This document shows, one piece after another, positions 23,735 to 32,534 of a stretch of 64,000 bases of DNA. The stretch is from the NCBI GenBank assembly GCA_015060065.1, contig SUZF01000003.1, positions 1 to 64,000 of the forward strand, read 5' to 3'. A program made the translations under genes and the position numbers. How positions within the stretch are numbered: position 1 is the first letter of the stretch; each line of letters begins with the position of its first letter. Origin of the DNA: Rikenellaceae bacterium (lineage in GTDB: Bacteria > Bacteroidota > Bacteroidia > Bacteroidales > Rikenellaceae). Below the pieces are notes generated by a model. That model was not told the origin of the DNA. It saw nothing but the letters and a program-made list of their open reading frames with translations, and made no database searches.

Positions 23735-24727
23735 ATGAAACGATTTCATTTATTCTCCGTTGTCGTACTTCTCGCAATGTCGATTTGCGGATGCTCTACA
23801 ACATCGAGTAATTATATTACCTCTGACGGAGCAATGCTCGGTACGACATTCCACGTTTGCGCCGACCTTCCGAAACTCTCACCTGCTGCCTTGTATGACG
23901 AGATGATGCGTATCGATGCCGAGGCGAAGGCTTCGCTCTCGATTTTCAATCCGGAGTCGCGGTTGAGTCGTCTGAATCGGGGCGAAACCGACACTCTTGA
24001 CCGCCATCTGGCGTATAATCTGACACTTGCCCGCACCTTGGGCGAGAAGTACGATACCCGCTACGATGTGACCGTAAAGCCGCTGACCGAGGCCTTGGGC
24101 TTTGCTGCCAAAACCGCAACGAAGAGGCCAAATATCGACTCGCTGTTGCAGTTTGTAGGCTATGATAAGTGGTGTGTTGAAGGTGACCGCATCGTGCGAC
24201 ACGACCCGCGAGTGCAGTTTGACCTAAACTCGATAGCCAAAGGCTATACGGTCGATTTGGTTGCCGAGATGCTCGAATCTCACGGCTCGAAGAACTATAT
24301 TGTTGAGGTTGGCGGAGAGATTCGCTGCCGTGGTGTCAATGCAAAGGGATGCGTATGGCGCGTGGGTATTGACTCTCCCGAAGATGGCAATATGTCGCCC
24401 GGAGCCGACTTGGTAACAACGGTGCCACTGAACGATAAGGCGCTTGCCACCTCCGGAAACTATCGTCGATTTTACATCGACGAGGCGGGTCGCAAGGTGG
24501 TCCATACCATTGACCCTGTGAGCGGTCGCAGTACGACTTCGCGACTGCTGTCGGCAACGGTTGTTGCGGATAATTGCGCTACGGCTGATGCGTTGGCAAC
24601 GATGTTTATGGTAGTGGGCGAGGAGCGAGCCATTACCCTGGCCGAGCAGATGCGTGATAGTGTGAAGGTCTGCTTTATCATTGATGAGGCAGATGGTAAG
24701 TATAATATTTTCAACACTTTGGAGTAG
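23735..24727 (+). CDS. apbE: FAD:protein FMN transferase (lipoprotein)
   Basis: 330 aa from ATG 23735; the 19 upstream codons are promoter sequence. Lipoprotein signal ends near ICGC (Cys20). Motifs of ApbE: MLGTTFHV, DLNSIAKGYTVDLVAEML, the YIVEVGGEIRCRG segment and HTIDPVSGRST. It attaches FMN to Thr/Ser of periplasmic or membrane proteins such as NqrB/NqrC and RnfG. A lipid kinase gene starts 4 nt after its stop, so they are cotranscribed; Nqr/Rnf genes are not in the window. Confidence 0.93.
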   Translation: MKRFHLFSVVVLLAMSICGCSTTSSNYITSDGAMLGTTFHVCADLPKLSPAALYDEMMRIDAEAKASLSIFNPESRLSRLNRGETDTLDRHLAYNLTLARTLGEKYDTRYDVTVKPLTEALGFAAKTATKRPNIDSLLQFVGYDKWCVEGDRIVRHDPRVQFDLNSIAKGYTVDLVAEMLESHGSKNYIVEVGGEIRCRGVNAKGCVWRVGIDSPEDGNMSPGADLVTTVPLNDKALATSGNYRRFYIDEAGRKVVHTIDPVSGRSTTSRLLSATVVADNCATADALATMFMVVGEERAITLAEQMRDSVKVCFIIDEADGKYNIFNTLE

Positions 24728-24731
24728 CCGT

Positions 24732-25589
24732 ATGCCTAATATCCTGCTTTTATACAATCGTAAGTCGGGACGCCAAAATTCCCGGCGCTGCATCGACCAA
24801 GTGATGTCCGTATTTGCCGAGCGTGGCGTGAGCGTTCAAAGTCAATGCATTGACTTCGGGAGCGACCCCTTCGAGGGTGTGGAGAACATCGACTCTGTTG
24901 TTGTGGCAGGTGGCGATGGCACAATAAGTTACGTGGTCAATAAGATGTTGAAGCGTGGTATCGACCTGCCGTTAGGCATTATCCCGATTGGTACGGCAAA
25001 TGATTTTGCCACGATGCTCGGTATTCCGCACACTCCGCGTGAAGCCGCACTGCATATACTCCGTGTGCCTGTGCGTAGGGTTGATTGTGGCAGAGTAAAT
25101 AGAGAGTTTTTTGTCAATGTTTTCAGTTTTGGAGCCTTTACAACCACCTCGCAACACACCCCCGAAGCCCACAAGCGTCGCTTTGGTCGATTGGCGTATG
25201 TGGCAGAAGGTGCGCGTGAGTTGCTGGCATTGCGACCCATACCGCTGGTAGTCGTGAGTGACGGAGTGCAGTTCTCTGTTAATGCGTTGATGGCTCTGGT
25301 ATTTAATGGATGTACGGCAGGAAGTTTTCCGCTTGCCCGCGGGGCAAAACCTGATGACGGATTTGTTGATGTCGTAATTTTTGAGAAGAGAGGATTCCTG
25401 CGACAGGTGTGGGATGCTCTGCGCTATCTGTGCGGTGCGAATCCCCGCTCGGTGATCTCTCTGCGCAGTCGTCATCTGCAAATAACAACCGAACTGAAAG
25501 ATGTGGATACCGATGCCGATGGCGAGCGCGGTCCCGAATTTCCGTTGGATGTCGAGTGCCTACCCGGTGCGCTGCAAATCAAAGGTTAG
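24732..25589 (+). CDS. Diacylglycerol kinase-family lipid kinase
   Basis: 285 aa from ATG 24732 (the open frame upstream overlaps apbE). DAGK catalytic domain with LYNRKSGR near the start, VVAGGDGTI (Gly60-Thr64, nucleotide site) and PIGTANDFATMLG; the C-terminal beta domain carries GCTAGSFPLARGAKPDDGFVDV. It most likely phosphorylates diacylglycerol or a related lipid at the cytoplasmic membrane; YegS/BmrU-type relatives have varied substrates. Coupled to apbE. A dual terminator follows. Confidence 0.9.
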   Translation: MPNILLLYNRKSGRQNSRRCIDQVMSVFAERGVSVQSQCIDFGSDPFEGVENIDSVVVAGGDGTISYVVNKMLKRGIDLPLGIIPIGTANDFATMLGIPHTPREAALHILRVPVRRVDCGRVNREFFVNVFSFGAFTTTSQHTPEAHKRRFGRLAYVAEGARELLALRPIPLVVVSDGVQFSVNALMALVFNGCTAGSFPLARGAKPDDGFVDVVIFEKRGFLRQVWDALRYLCGANPRSVISLRSRHLQITTELKDVDTDADGERGPEFPLDVECLPGALQIKG

Positions 25590-25612
25590 AGAGATACGAA
25601 AAGATTACGATG

Positions 25613-25646
25613 CAAAAAAGTCCCGATTTGAGAATCGAGACTTTTC
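25613..25646. terminator. Terminator between lipid kinase gene and tRNA-Met
   Basis: AGTCCCGATT pairs with AATCGAGACT (one G-T/C mismatch region) around TGAG; T-runs occur on both sides, so it serves both the kinase gene and the minus-strand tRNA. Confidence 0.8.
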
Positions 25647-25653
25647 TGTTTTG

Positions 25654-25727
<74 letters not shown>

Positions 25728-25758
25728 GACAACTGTACCTTTTTGGTGTTCAGCGGTG

Positions 25759-25788
25759 CAAAGATATAAAATAATTCACAATTCACAA
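25759..25788 (-). promoter_or_regulatory. Promoter of the CAU tRNA, with its -33 inside a heptad repeat
   Basis: Minus-strand TATCTTTG (25759-25766) with TTG (25786-25788) exactly 19 nt upstream. That TTG belongs to the second AATTCAC/GTGAATT heptad, so the repeat supplies the -33 element. Confidence 0.6.
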
Positions 25789-25804
25789 TTCACAATTCAC
25801 AATT
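25773..25804. repeat. Heptanucleotide repeat AATTCAC x4
   Basis: Four perfect AATTCAC units plus AATT. The same heptad, reverse complemented, is repeated three times at 54894-54914. Confidence 0.9.
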
Positions 25805-25858
25805 AAGCGGATTTTTCTGTAAAAAAACTCTTTTCCTCCTTGCGGCTCGGCATGAGCC

Positions 25859-25944
25859 TGTCTAACAAGTCTTGAAAATGAAAGTCCACCCCGCCAGATG
25901 CTCTTCTGATAGAGTAAAATCGTAAAATTGGGATTTGTTAGACA
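25859..25944. repeat. 86-bp segment bounded by 10-bp inverted repeats
   Basis: TGTCTAACAA (25859-25868) and TTGTTAGACA (25935-25944) are perfect inverted repeats. The same words form the stem of the terminator at 26046-26078. No target duplication or ORF is evident. It may be a mobile-element relic or a duplicated terminator arm. Confidence 0.5.
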
Positions 25945-26041
25945 AGTTCCTACTCTTGCTATGTATCGTCGGTTGATACTTATGGTATTTTCGTCGCTTA
26001 TATGGAAACTGGAGAACGCTCCCGTTTTATACCCCCCCCTC

Positions 26042-26078
26042 AAAAAACCTGTCTAACAAAAAACTTGTTAGACAGGTT
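26042..26078 (-). terminator. Intrinsic terminator of the TIR-Sel1 gene
   Basis: On the minus strand AACCTGTCTAACAA pairs with the TTGTTAGACAGGTT arm and is followed by a run of six T, about 107 nt past the stop codon. A C7 tract follows on the plus strand side at ~26029. Confidence 0.85.
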
Positions 26079-26184
26079 CTCTAAAATATCACAGTAATTG
26101 CCAAATAAACAATTCCTTATATTTTTAGTCAAACAAATATTCCAACAAAACTTGTTGAAGCGTTAATTCTTATTACCATAGAGG

Positions 26185-29100
26185 TTAATTGTTTTTCATT
26201 TTGTTTAGCGAATCATACAATTCATCAAGATCCAAGTAAATCTCAACTACTGATATCATTGCCATTTGAATACTTTCATTATCCACATCTTTTTCAGCAA
26301 TATCAAGAATTTTGTCTTGTTCAAAAAATGTAATTGAAGAGAGTTTTTCACATTTCAATCTTACTTCACGCCATAAAGTTGCGCAATACAATCTCATGGT
26401 ATCTATAAAGTCTGTTATAATTGTATTTGGCGATGGATCTGAAAAATCTTGCGAAAGAATGAAACTCTCATTTGCATGATAGTTCGTACGTAAACTTTCT
26501 ATAATACCCATAACATGTGTATCACTTTGGATATCCTTCAATGCGGGAGACTGGTTAGGGAGAAATGAGAGTTTGCGTGGCAAGACAAGGTTTGCAAACT
26601 CTTTCGCATCAAATCCACCATCAAGTTTCTCAAGCATCAAGGCTCGATCATGGCAATGCGTGTCAAAAAGATCTATACTGGAAATTTTATGACCGCGAGA
26701 CTTAGATAATAAAGCATAGTAAAAACAATCACTTATCTTATCCGGGAATTCTTTATAGAACTCATCATACAAACTTGCCAAAGTAGATGGTGCTGCTGCA
26801 CTTCCAAGATCCGTAGCTTTTATATAACATTTTTCAGCCAAGAAAACGTCTGAATCTACAGCGGTACCAGTTTGATAAAGGACGCCCAGATCAAGATGAG
26901 ACTGATGACTACCGAGACATGCTCCAGTCTTCGCCCACTCAAATAGCTTCTTGCGGAGATCCTCCGCCTCTTCGTCTGTAACATCATCACTAAAAATGAG
27001 ATCTATTCCCACAGAAAAAAGCGAGGAATAGGCCTCTGGATATTGTTTTTCCGCGGCACGAGTAAGGTATTCAATGGCAATCCTCTGTTCAGCCCGTTTC
27101 TGCTCATTTGAGATGTCTTCATCTTCAAAAGTCTCATCCCAGCCTGGTTGCTCAACATGAGCAAACAATTTACCCATTTCGCACAATGCCTTCGGGCTCT
27201 CATCTTTGTCGATAGCAATCTGTAAATATGCCTTGGATTTCTCAATATCTCGGATTGTTGCAATGCCACTACGATATAATTCTGCCAACAAGATAGCGGC
27301 TTTTGAATTTCCCAATTTACATGCCTTTGATAAATATTTGATACCCAAAATTTCATCGGCATAAGGAGAGTCTATATTAGATGTAAGCACTTCTCCTATT
27401 TTCCATAGAGCTTCTTCATTGCCATATTCTGCAGCCTGTTTCAAATAATATATTCCTTTCTCCACATCTCGAGGAACAACCTCTCCGCTACAATACAATT
27501 CATATAATTTCGTAGCGGCCTGTCCTGCGTAAGTTGCACCTCCAAATACAACTTCCTGAAGATATCTTACAGCATCAAGTTGTGTTACATAGTCAGGGGC
27601 ATCTCCATGATAAAACATCTCAGCCATCATATAATAGCAATCCCATGAGCAGAAGTGTTCTGCCCCCTGTTTAAAGTATTCCCATGCTTTTGACATATCA
27701 ACTATATCAGCATCACCGCTTCCGTAATAATACAAACGACCCAAGCAAAAATAAGCGAACCGTGATCCAAACGACGCGGCTTTTTTATACCAACGTAATG
27801 CCTGATTAATATTTGACTTTCCATTAGACCCACTTTCATAAATTATAGCAAGCCCCTCCATACTTCCTGGTTCATTGAGTTCGGCACCTTTGGTAAAAAA
27901 AGAGAATCCCTTCTTTATGTTCTTAATGGAACCATCAGGATTATATGCATATAACGTACCTAAAGATTCGTACGCTTCAACCCAACCTTTTTGGATAAGT
28001 ATATTAAAAATTTCCTCTGCTTTTGCCAAATCAAGAGGGGCTTCGTTTCCATTCATATAGCAGTAAGCAAGTTCCTGCATGCACTTCAAGTCTCCTTGTG
28101 CAGCCCCATTAGCGATCATCTTAAAACCTAAATCTGGTTGCTTATCACAACTCCATCCATGAATAAGATTCCTACCATAAGTATACTGAGCCATCGGATT
28201 GCCATCAATAGCAAGTTTACGTAGGCGGGGTAAAATCTTTTCAAAACTTTTTTCTACTCCGTAACCAAATTCGTGGCATTTGACATAGAGCATTTTGCCG
28301 TAATCGGATCCCATCTCCATACTCTTTGAAGCGTAATGATAGGTCTTCTCATAATCATTTTTGACATAGAGATGATAAACTCCAAGTATAAATAGGGCAA
28401 AAGAGTTATCCGAAATGCCCTCTCTTGTAGCGAGTTCTTCAAAACGATGCTCTCTAACTTGCAAACATCTTATCTGTGTTTCAATGCAATAACGCAAATA
28501 CTCTCTGGATTTTTTATAATCAGCAAGAGATGCTTCAAGTAGCAACTCAAATGCCTGATCAAGTTTATATGCAACAAACATGTCACACCCAAGAGAATAC
28601 TCCGCTTCATAACGCACCTCTTCAGGTGACTGTCTCTTCAATCTTTCAGAAATAGTCTTCTGCTGTTCAGGCTCATTTTTCAAATCCTGCATATTGTTGC
28701 AAAAAACTATTGTCTTTTTCTCTTGAAGATTACTATGACTCGATATATTCGGGTTTTCGGCCGAGCCTTTAAGTTCTAGTTCAAGGCGTTTATTACGGGC
28801 ATTATTTACACTCTTGAGTATTTTGTCGATGAGTCTTTCCAAATTGGCCTCATTAATACCGAGATTTTTATCTGCCCTATTTGCCAAGGCCAGATAATAA
28901 GCCAACCGATAATGAGAAATAAAATCTCCTATTCTGAAAGGGACAATAGGTTTTTCATAAGCAGAAGCGAGCGCAATCTCTCTGCCCACATTTTCAGACT
29001 GATTTGACTCTTTGGTCCATATAAAGAGAACAACCTCACTGCTATGTATGGATCGTCCTATCTTCTCTGCAAAATCCTCACCAACTTCAATGGTTTCTCT

Positions 29101-29208
29101 ATCGATAAAACAGCGTAACCCCCTATCTGTTAAAGACAATTCAATCCTATCGGCCAATTCCATATTTAGACGGGAATAACTGATAAATACATCATATTGC
29201 ATCTCCAT
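26185..29208 (-). CDS. TIR domain protein with Sel1-like repeats
   Basis: 1007 aa, ATG at 29208 (a second ATG two codons later is possible). Residues ~4-130 form a TIR domain: YDVFISYSR (strand A/box 1), RCFIDRETIEVGEDF, VVLFIWTKESNQSENVGREIALA, PIVPFRI. Glu77 in GREIALA falls where catalytic TIR NADases have their Glu. A charged linker (~135-200) leads to a long array of Sel1/TPR-like helical repeats (~200-860; e.g. AYFCLGRLYYYGSG, AAILLAELYRSG, SHLDLGVLYQTG) and a helical C-terminal region. No signal peptide, so cytoplasmic. The gene is clearly more AT-rich than its neighbours, stands alone on AT-rich DNA between tRNA genes, and has its own terminator. Likely horizontally acquired; a role in phage defence or signalling by NAD cleavage is an inference. 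Non-enzymatic scaffolding by Sel1 repeats is the alternative. Confidence 0.88.
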   Translation of the reverse strand: MEMQYDVFISYSRLNMELADRIELSLTDRGLRCFIDRETIEVGEDFAEKIGRSIHSSEVVLFIWTKESNQSENVGREIALASAYEKPIVPFRIGDFISHYRLAYYLALANRADKNLGINEANLERLIDKILKSVNNARNKRLELELKGSAENPNISSHSNLQEKKTIVFCNNMQDLKNEPEQQKTISERLKRQSPEEVRYEAEYSLGCDMFVAYKLDQAFELLLEASLADYKKSREYLRYCIETQIRCLQVREHRFEELATREGISDNSFALFILGVYHLYVKNDYEKTYHYASKSMEMGSDYGKMLYVKCHEFGYGVEKSFEKILPRLRKLAIDGNPMAQYTYGRNLIHGWSCDKQPDLGFKMIANGAAQGDLKCMQELAYCYMNGNEAPLDLAKAEEIFNILIQKGWVEAYESLGTLYAYNPDGSIKNIKKGFSFFTKGAELNEPGSMEGLAIIYESGSNGKSNINQALRWYKKAASFGSRFAYFCLGRLYYYGSGDADIVDMSKAWEYFKQGAEHFCSWDCYYMMAEMFYHGDAPDYVTQLDAVRYLQEVVFGGATYAGQAATKLYELYCSGEVVPRDVEKGIYYLKQAAEYGNEEALWKIGEVLTSNIDSPYADEILGIKYLSKACKLGNSKAAILLAELYRSGIATIRDIEKSKAYLQIAIDKDESPKALCEMGKLFAHVEQPGWDETFEDEDISNEQKRAEQRIAIEYLTRAAEKQYPEAYSSLFSVGIDLIFSDDVTDEEAEDLRKKLFEWAKTGACLGSHQSHLDLGVLYQTGTAVDSDVFLAEKCYIKATDLGSAAAPSTLASLYDEFYKEFPDKISDCFYYALLSKSRGHKISSIDLFDTHCHDRALMLEKLDGGFDAKEFANLVLPRKLSFLPNQSPALKDIQSDTHVMGIIESLRTNYHANESFILSQDFSDPSPNTIITDFIDTMRLYCATLWREVRLKCEKLSSITFFEQDKILDIAEKDVDNESIQMAMISVVEIYLDLDELYDSLNKMKNN

Positions 29209-29718
29209 AACAAAATAGATAAAATTAATATATTGAAATCCGAATAATAATCAATTATTAAAATAGGGGTTTATTAGCCAAAATTTGTATAATAAATGCC
29301 ACGCATTTATAATGTTGAACCCCGATAAGTTTCATGCTATTGCACAAATATACGCAAATGTATTCAATATGGTTGCATATATATAATTTTTTTTGTTATT
29401 TATAGCAATAAATATGCTCGAAAGACATAAAAGATACCCAAGAGGAATATTGATAGCAAGCGTATCAACACGGAAAAACAGCCCTCGCTTCACAAGAAAA
29501 AGAGAAACTGACTTATTAATCAAAAAATCCCCATAAATTCCCGTAGAGGGCACCGCCATACACCCCATAAACAATCTCTGACTCCACCTTGAAAAAAGAA
29601 GTTGATGGCTAATAGTCAGACTGCGCTGTATATTAGCCCCGACCCCCCCCCTGCTCATACCTTATATATATAAATACCGAGAAAATTGTGGTTAAGAGTA
29701 AAAAAAATGCCTTTCCTG
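29209..29718. other. AT-rich intergenic region upstream of the TIR gene
   Basis: 510 nt with no credible gene. It holds a TATATTTG box on the minus strand (29345-29352), possibly the TIR promoter, an inverted repeat AAATGC-CAC-GCATTT (about 29294-29308), a degenerate CCCCATAA hairpin-repeat copy (29563 on), and a C8 tract near 29643. Confidence 0.6.
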
Positions 29719-29749
29719 TTTTGTGGATTGGTATTTATTACTATCTTTG
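29719..29749 (+). promoter_or_regulatory. Promoter of the tRNA-Thr-Tyr-Gly-tuf unit
   Basis: TTTTG (29719-29723), 18 nt, TATCTTTG (29742-29749). The leader to the first tRNA is ~140 nt and carries no ORF. No second convincing promoter was found before tuf. Confidence 0.75.
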
Positions 29750-29896
29750 CACCCGATTTCGGTCTGCTTCGCTTGGTAGCACCCGCGAAATCGAAGGTTC
29801 TTTGAACGCACGAAGCAAGTGATTAAATTTTTTTATCGCTAAAATTTGGCAGATAAAAATTTTATTCATACATTTGCAACCCAAACCGGTAGAAAT

Positions 29897-29970
29897 GCCG
29901 ATGTAGCTCAGTTGGCCAGAGCAGCTGATTTGTAATCAGCTGGTCGGGGGTTCGAATCCCTCCATCGGCT
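29897..29970 (+). tRNA. tRNA-Thr (anticodon UGU)
   Basis: 74 nt. Acceptor GCCGATG/CATCGGC, anticodon arm CTGAT-TTGTA-ATCAG region giving TGT, T-arm GGGGGTTCGAATCCC. First tRNA of the cluster. Confidence 0.95.
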
Positions 29971-30044
29971 CGAAAAGGACCGGGAGGCGAGGGGATAGGA
30001 CGACAATGGAAGTTGTAGGACTATCGACTGATGCCGGAAAATAT

Positions 30045-30127
30045 GGGAAGATACCAGAGTGGCCAAATGGGGCAGACTGTAAATCTGCTGGCGTACGCCT
30101 TCGGTGGTTCGAATCCATCTCTTCCCA
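30045..30127 (+). tRNA. tRNA-Tyr (anticodon GUA)
   Basis: 83 nt class II tRNA. Acceptor GGGAAGA/TCTTCCC, anticodon loop CTGTAAA (GTA), long variable arm TGGCGTACGCCTTC, T-arm GGTTCGAATCC. Confidence 0.95.
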
Positions 30128-30194
30128 CACACGAAAGCCGATTGGAGTTGCAACCGTCAATGACGGAAGTGGTGCTTCGATGCGGTTTATTTTT

Positions 30195-30267
30195 GCGGAA
30201 GTAGCTCAGTTGATAGAGCATCAGCCTTCCAAGCTGAGGGTCGCGAGTTTGAGCCTCGTCTTCCGCT
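30195..30267 (+). tRNA. tRNA-Gly (anticodon UCC)
   Basis: 73 nt. Acceptor GCGGAAG/CTTCCGC, anticodon stem CAGC/GCTG with loop CTTCCAA (TCC), T-loop TTTGAGC. The order Thr-Tyr-Gly-tuf matches the enterobacterial thrU-tyrU-glyT-tufB block. Confidence 0.94.
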
Positions 30268-30415
30268 CAACGAAGATGACGAGCGATACGCCTTGGTTCG
30301 GGTCCGAGAGGGTCCGGCGGAGTGGGGCGGATTGCCCGTTTATCTGCGGATAAAATGGGAAACTTAAAACTTTAAGGACGAAAGTACTTTTATAATTTAA
30401 AAAACTTATATCACT

Positions 30416-31600
30416 ATGGCAAAAGAAAAATTTGACCGCTCGAAACCGCACGTAAACATCGGTACTATCGGTCACGTAGACCACGGTAAGACTACCCTTA
30501 CCGCTGCAATCACCACTGTTCTTGCAAAGGCAGGTCTTTCGGAGCTTCGTTCGTTCGACTCGATTGACAATGCACCGGAGGAGAAGGAGCGTGGTATCAC
30601 GATTAACACTTCGCACGTTGAGTATCAGACTGCAACCCGTCACTACGCTCACGTAGACTGCCCGGGTCACGCCGACTATGTGAAGAACATGGTTACCGGT
30701 GCTGCGCAGATGGACGGTGCAATCCTCGTGGTTGCTGCAACTGATGGTCCGATGCCCCAGACTAACGAGCACGTTCTTCTTGCAAAGCAGGTAAACGTTC
30801 CGAAGATCGTTGTATTCTTGAACAAGTGTGACATGGTTGATGATCCCGAAATGCTCGACCTCGTTGAGATGGAGGTTCGCGACCTGTTGGCAAAATATGA
30901 CTTCGATGAGGATTGCCCGATCGTTCGCGGTTCTGCACTTGGTGGTCTCAATGGCGAGCCCCAGTGGGAGGAGAAGATCATGGAGCTCATGAACCATGTT
31001 GATGAGTACATCCCCATTCCGCAGCGTGAGAACGAGAAGCCGTTCTTGATGCCTGTTGAGGACGTATTCTCGATTACCGGTCGTGGTACTGTTGTTACCG
31101 GTCGTATCGAGACTGGTATCATCCACGTAGGTGATCCCGTTGAGATCGTAGGTCTTGGCGAGAAGTCGCTCTCTTCGACTTGTACCGGCGTTGAGATGTT
31201 CCGCAAGCTCCTCGATGAGGGTGAGGCAGGTGACAACGTAGGTCTGTTGATGCGTGGTATCGACAAGAAGGAGGTTAAGCGCGGTATGGTCGTTGCGAAG
31301 CCGGGTTCGATTAAGCCTCACACCAAGTTCACTGCCGAGGTTTATATCTTGAAGAAGGAAGAGGGTGGTCGTCACACTCCGTTCCACAACAAGTATCGTC
31401 CCCAGTTCTATCTCCGTACGATGGACGTAACCGGTGAGGTTGCTCTTCCGGAGGGCGTAGATATGGTTATGCCGGGTGACCACGTAACCATCACTGTAAC
31501 TCTGATCTATCCCGTTGCAATCAACGAGGGTCTCCGTTTCGCAATCCGCGAGGGTGGTCGTACGGTAGGTGCAGGTCAGGTATTGGCTATCGTTGAGTAA
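30416..31600 (+). CDS. tuf: Elongation factor Tu
   Basis: 394 aa, all GTPase motifs present: G1 GHVDHGKT (19-26), [13 protein letters not shown] (effector region), [16 protein letters not shown]. Domains II and III ([35 protein letters not shown]) are intact. It delivers aminoacyl-tRNA to the ribosome. Base composition and codon use are strongly biased, as in other very highly expressed genes. The ~150-nt gap after tRNA-Gly has no promoter word, so it is probably expressed with the tRNAs and separated by processing. Confidence 0.99.
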   Translation: MAKEKFDRSKPHVNIGTIGHVDHGKTTLTAAITTVLAKAGLSELRSFDSIDNAPEEKERGITINTSHVEYQTATRHYAHVDCPGHADYVKNMVTGAAQMDGAILVVAATDGPMPQTNEHVLLAKQVNVPKIVVFLNKCDMVDDPEMLDLVEMEVRDLLAKYDFDEDCPIVRGSALGGLNGEPQWEEKIMELMNHVDEYIPIPQRENEKPFLMPVEDVFSITGRGTVVTGRIETGIIHVGDPVEIVGLGEKSLSSTCTGVEMFRKLLDEGEAGDNVGLLMRGIDKKEVKRGMVVAKPGSIKPHTKFTAEVYILKKEEGGRHTPFHNKYRPQFYLRTMDVTGEVALPEGVDMVMPGDHVTITVTLIYPVAINEGLRFAIREGGRTVGAGQVLAIVE

Positions 31601-31624
31601 TTATTACTCGAAAGATAATCACCA

Positions 31625-31643
31625 AGGGGCGGTTCGCCGCCCC
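31625..31643 (+). other. Stable hairpin between tuf and tRNA-Trp
   Basis: GGGGCGG-TTCG-CCGCCCC is a UUCG tetraloop hairpin without a T-run. It may be a partial attenuator or protect the tuf mRNA 3' end after tRNA processing. Confidence 0.6.
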
Positions 31644-31649
31644 TGATTT

Positions 31650-31720
31650 AGGAGCATAGTTCAAGGGTAGAATAGCGGTCTCCAAAACCGTTGATGGGAG
31701 TTCGAATCTCTCTGCTCCTG
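31650..31720 (+). tRNA. tRNA-Trp (anticodon CCA)
   Basis: 71 nt. Acceptor AGGAGCA/TGCTCCT, anticodon arm CGGT-CTCCAAA-ACCG, T-arm GGGAGTTCGAATCTC. It lies between tuf and secE, a position shared by many bacteria. Confidence 0.95.
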
Positions 31721-31741
31721 CGAGATTAAAAGCAGAAGAAT

Positions 31742-31939
31742 ATGTTTAATTACTTTAAAGAGTCCTATAACGAGCTTGTTAACAAAGTGTCGTGGCCTTC
31801 ATTCAGCCAGCTTCAAAGTTCGACGATAGTTGTTATGGTTGCTTCCCTACTTTTCGCGATCGTTGTGTTGGCGATGGACCTCTCCTTTGAGAACATTATG
31901 GCTGCAATATACAAGACATTGGCTAATTTGGGTCGTTAA
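31742..31939 (+). CDS. secE: Preprotein translocase subunit SecE
   Basis: 65 aa, single membrane helix (STIVVMVASLLFAIVVLAMDL) after the conserved amphipathic segment ELVNKVSWPSFSQL. It clamps SecY in the SecYEG channel. The short one-helix form is usual outside enterobacteria. nusG follows after 18 nt. Confidence 0.95.
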   Translation: MFNYFKESYNELVNKVSWPSFSQLQSSTIVVMVASLLFAIVVLAMDLSFENIMAAIYKTLANLGR

Positions 31940-31957
31940 TCAAATCCGTTAAAAGAG

Positions 31958-32518
31958 ATGAGTGAGATTCAAAAAGAGTGGTATGTCGTTCGTGCGATAG
32001 GTGGTAAAGAGAATAAGGTCAAAGAGTATATCGAGGCCGAAATTCGACATAACCACCTTGAAGACTATATATCACAGGTGCTTATTCCGACCGAGAAAGT
32101 CTATACCATTCGCAATGGCAAGAAGGTCTCGAAGGAGAAGGTATCCTATCCGGGCTATGTATTGGTAGAGGCCGCTCTTGTAGGGCAAATTCCGATTATC
32201 ATTCGCAATACTCCAAACGTTCTGGGCTTCTTGGGAGATACCAAGGAGGACAGCCGTCAGATGAAGGCGACTCCGCTTCGTCCACAAGAGGTGAGCCGCA
32301 TTCTCGGACGTGTAGATGAGATGAACGAGATGGAGGAGGAGAGCGAGGTTATGTTCATTGTTGGCGAGGCCGTCAAGGTTACAGACGGTCCATTCTCAAG
32401 CTTCCAAGGTACTATTGAGAGTGTCGATGATGAGCGTAAGAAGCTCACGGTATCTGTGAAGATATTCGGCCGCAAGACTCCGATGGAGTTGAGCTTTACA
32501 CAAGTTGAAAAAGAATAA
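31958..32518 (+). CDS. nusG: Transcription antitermination factor NusG
   Basis: 186 aa. NGN domain (WYVVRAIGGKENKVKEYIE, ~8-120) with the RNA-polymerase-contact segment YPGYVLVEA, and a C-terminal KOW domain (GEAVKVTDGPFSSFQGTIESVD, ~130-186). It binds RNA polymerase and links it to Rho or to ribosomal S10. Position between secE and rplK is standard. Confidence 0.97.
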   Translation: MSEIQKEWYVVRAIGGKENKVKEYIEAEIRHNHLEDYISQVLIPTEKVYTIRNGKKVSKEKVSYPGYVLVEAALVGQIPIIIRNTPNVLGFLGDTKEDSRQMKATPLRPQEVSRILGRVDEMNEMEEESEVMFIVGEAVKVTDGPFSSFQGTIESVDDERKKLTVSVKIFGRKTPMELSFTQVEKE

Positions 32519-32534
32519 TTAACCAAGGAAAACT

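Noticed and set aside
25783..26043. 86-aa minus-strand frame between tRNA-Met and the TIR gene
   Set aside because: Covers heptad repeats and inverted repeats; a decayed transposase tail was considered but nothing supports it.
26185..29208. TIR-Sel1 gene considered as part of a Thoeris or CBASS operon
   Set aside because: No ThsA-, cyclase- or SAVED-like gene is next to it; both sides are non-coding DNA and tRNAs.
29332..29658. 108-aa minus-strand frame upstream of the TIR gene
   Set aside because: Lies in AT-rich spacer with a repeat copy and C-tract; no promoter, no conserved features; one hydrophobic stretch is expected by chance in such DNA.
30221..31483. 420-aa minus-strand frame opposite tuf and tRNA-Gly
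   Set aside because: Covers a tRNA and tuf in antisense; no recognisable protein features.
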